This document shows positions 5,659 through 6,362 of a DNA stretch of 6,362 nt, one piece after another. This DNA is from Bacillota bacterium (GTDB taxonomy: Bacteria > Bacillota > Clostridia > Oscillospirales > Oscillospiraceae). The notes under the pieces were generated by a model. The model ran no database searches and was not told the DNA's origin. It worked only from the letters and a program-made list of their open reading frames with translations. Each line of letters opens with the position of its first letter. Positions within the stretch are counted from its first letter, which is position 1. The stretch covers positions 1 through 6,362 of the forward strand of contig JAKOSQ010000031.1 in assembly GCA_029777215.1 (NCBI GenBank), given 5' to 3'. The position numbers and the translations under genes were made by a program.

Positions 5659-6362
5659 TCATTGCGTGAGCATTTCGCGCAGATGGGTCACAGCGCGCTT
5701 TTCGAGCCGCGAGACCTGCACCTGCGACACGCCAAGGATGTGCGCCGTGCTCTCCTGCGTGAGACAGCGGTAGTAGCGCAGTGCGATCACGCTCTTCTCC
5801 TTTTCGGGCAGGGCGGCGATCGTCTCGCGCAGGGCCATGTGCTCGACGAGACTTTCCTCCTGCGCGCCGTCCGTGAGCATTTGTTCGAGCGTGAAGCCCT
5901 CCTCCCCCGTTTCCCGCTGCAGGGACTCTGTCGGGCCAACGGCGGTCTCGGTCGCGGCGATGTCGGCAGGCTCCAGCCCCGTGGCCTCCGAAAGTTCGGA
6001 GACGCTCGGCTCCCGTCCGAGCTGCTGCTCAAGCGCGTTGCGCGCCGCGTGGATGCCCGCCGCCTTCTCCTTGACGCCGCGCGAGACCTTGACGGCCCCG
6101 TCGTCGCGCAAAAAGCGCCTTATTTCCCCGGAAATCTTTGGCACCGCGTAGGTCGAAAACTGCGTGCCGTAGCCCTCGTCAAAGCCCTCGACGGCCTTCA
6201 AAAAGCCGACGCAGCCGAGCTGATAGAGGTCGTCCGCCTCGACGCCGCGCCCGAAAAAGCGCCGTGCGATGCTCCAGATGAGACCCGAGTTGTCCTCGAT
6301 GAGACGGGACGCGGCCTCGCGGTCACCGGCTTTCGCCAGGCGCAGATCGTCCGTCTGCTGCG
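5659..6362 (-). CDS. sigF: RNA polymerase sporulation sigma factor SigF (SpoIIAC), 5' end outside window
   Basis: The first early forespore-specific sigma factor, which directs transcription in the smaller compartment after asymmetric division. The window holds its last 233 codons; reading continues open to the right edge. By comparison with the 255-residue B. subtilis protein, only about 15-20 N-terminal residues are missing. In visible numbering, region 2 spans about 18-87 and includes ADDLYQLGCVGFLKAVEGFD (42-61) and FSTYAVPKISGEIRRFLRDD (68-87). Region 3 follows, with KVSRGVKEKA. Region 4 contains the helix-turn-helix LTQESTAHILGVSQVQVSRL near the end. RDDGAVKVSR and SQVQVSRLEK match SigF better than SigG, which has RDNNPIRVSR at the first place. 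The stop codon is at 5659-5661. In relatives, sigF follows spoIIAA-spoIIAB, expected just outside the window. The possible terminator is the hairpin at 5539-5579. Confidence 0.92.
   Translation of the reverse strand, partial: QQTDDLRLAKAGDREAASRLIEDNSGLIWSIARRFFGRGVEADDLYQLGCVGFLKAVEGFDEGYGTQFSTYAVPKISGEIRRFLRDDGAVKVSRGVKEKAAGIHAARNALEQQLGREPSVSELSEATGLEPADIAATETAVGPTESLQRETGEEGFTLEQMLTDGAQEESLVEHMALRETIAALPEKEKSVIALRYYRCLTQESTAHILGVSQVQVSRLEKRAVTHLREMLTQ

Overview
The window looks like chromosomal DNA from a GC-rich, endospore-forming member of the Clostridia, most likely Oscillospiraceae/Ruminococcaceae-like. The grounds are a tRNA-sensing T-box leader (typical of Gram-positive bacteria), a forespore sigma factor SigF, a PcrA-type helicase with a Tudor-like C-terminus, GC-rich coding DNA with many C/G-ending codons, and AT-rich intergenic regions. 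The genus is not determined.

Layout. Positions 74-423 hold a strong sigma-A promoter, a complete class I T-box riboswitch and its intrinsic terminator. They lead into a plus-strand sodium:solute symporter gene (424-1965). The T-box geometry gives a UAC (tyrosine) specifier and a UGGU acceptor-pairing bulge, so the transporter is probably made when charged tRNA-Tyr is scarce. A symmetric terminator (1981-2014) separates it from three minus-strand genes. In transcription order these are the 3' part of sigF/spoIIAC (right edge to 5659), pcrA (5452-3017) and an EamA-type drug/metabolite transporter (2955-2020).

How the genes relate. The symporter and its T-box form a self-contained amino-acid-responsive unit. 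pcrA has its own good sigma-A promoter in the 206-bp gap after sigF. That promoter lies inside a 14-bp-arm inverted repeat whose minus-strand RNA would fold without mismatch (one G-U pair) and is followed by a U-rich run. The element may be a sigF terminator that contains the pcrA promoter, an operator over that promoter, or both. The EamA gene follows pcrA by 61 bp. Two tandem GC-rich hairpins and a short U run lie in that gap, and no separate promoter is visible there, so it probably depends at least partly on readthrough from pcrA.

No mobile element, CRISPR array, rRNA, tRNA or defence system was seen. The genes are recognisable housekeeping or transport families. The parts most worth a second look are regulatory: the tyrosine T-box on a symporter of unknown substrate, and the promoter-in-hairpin element between sigF and pcrA.
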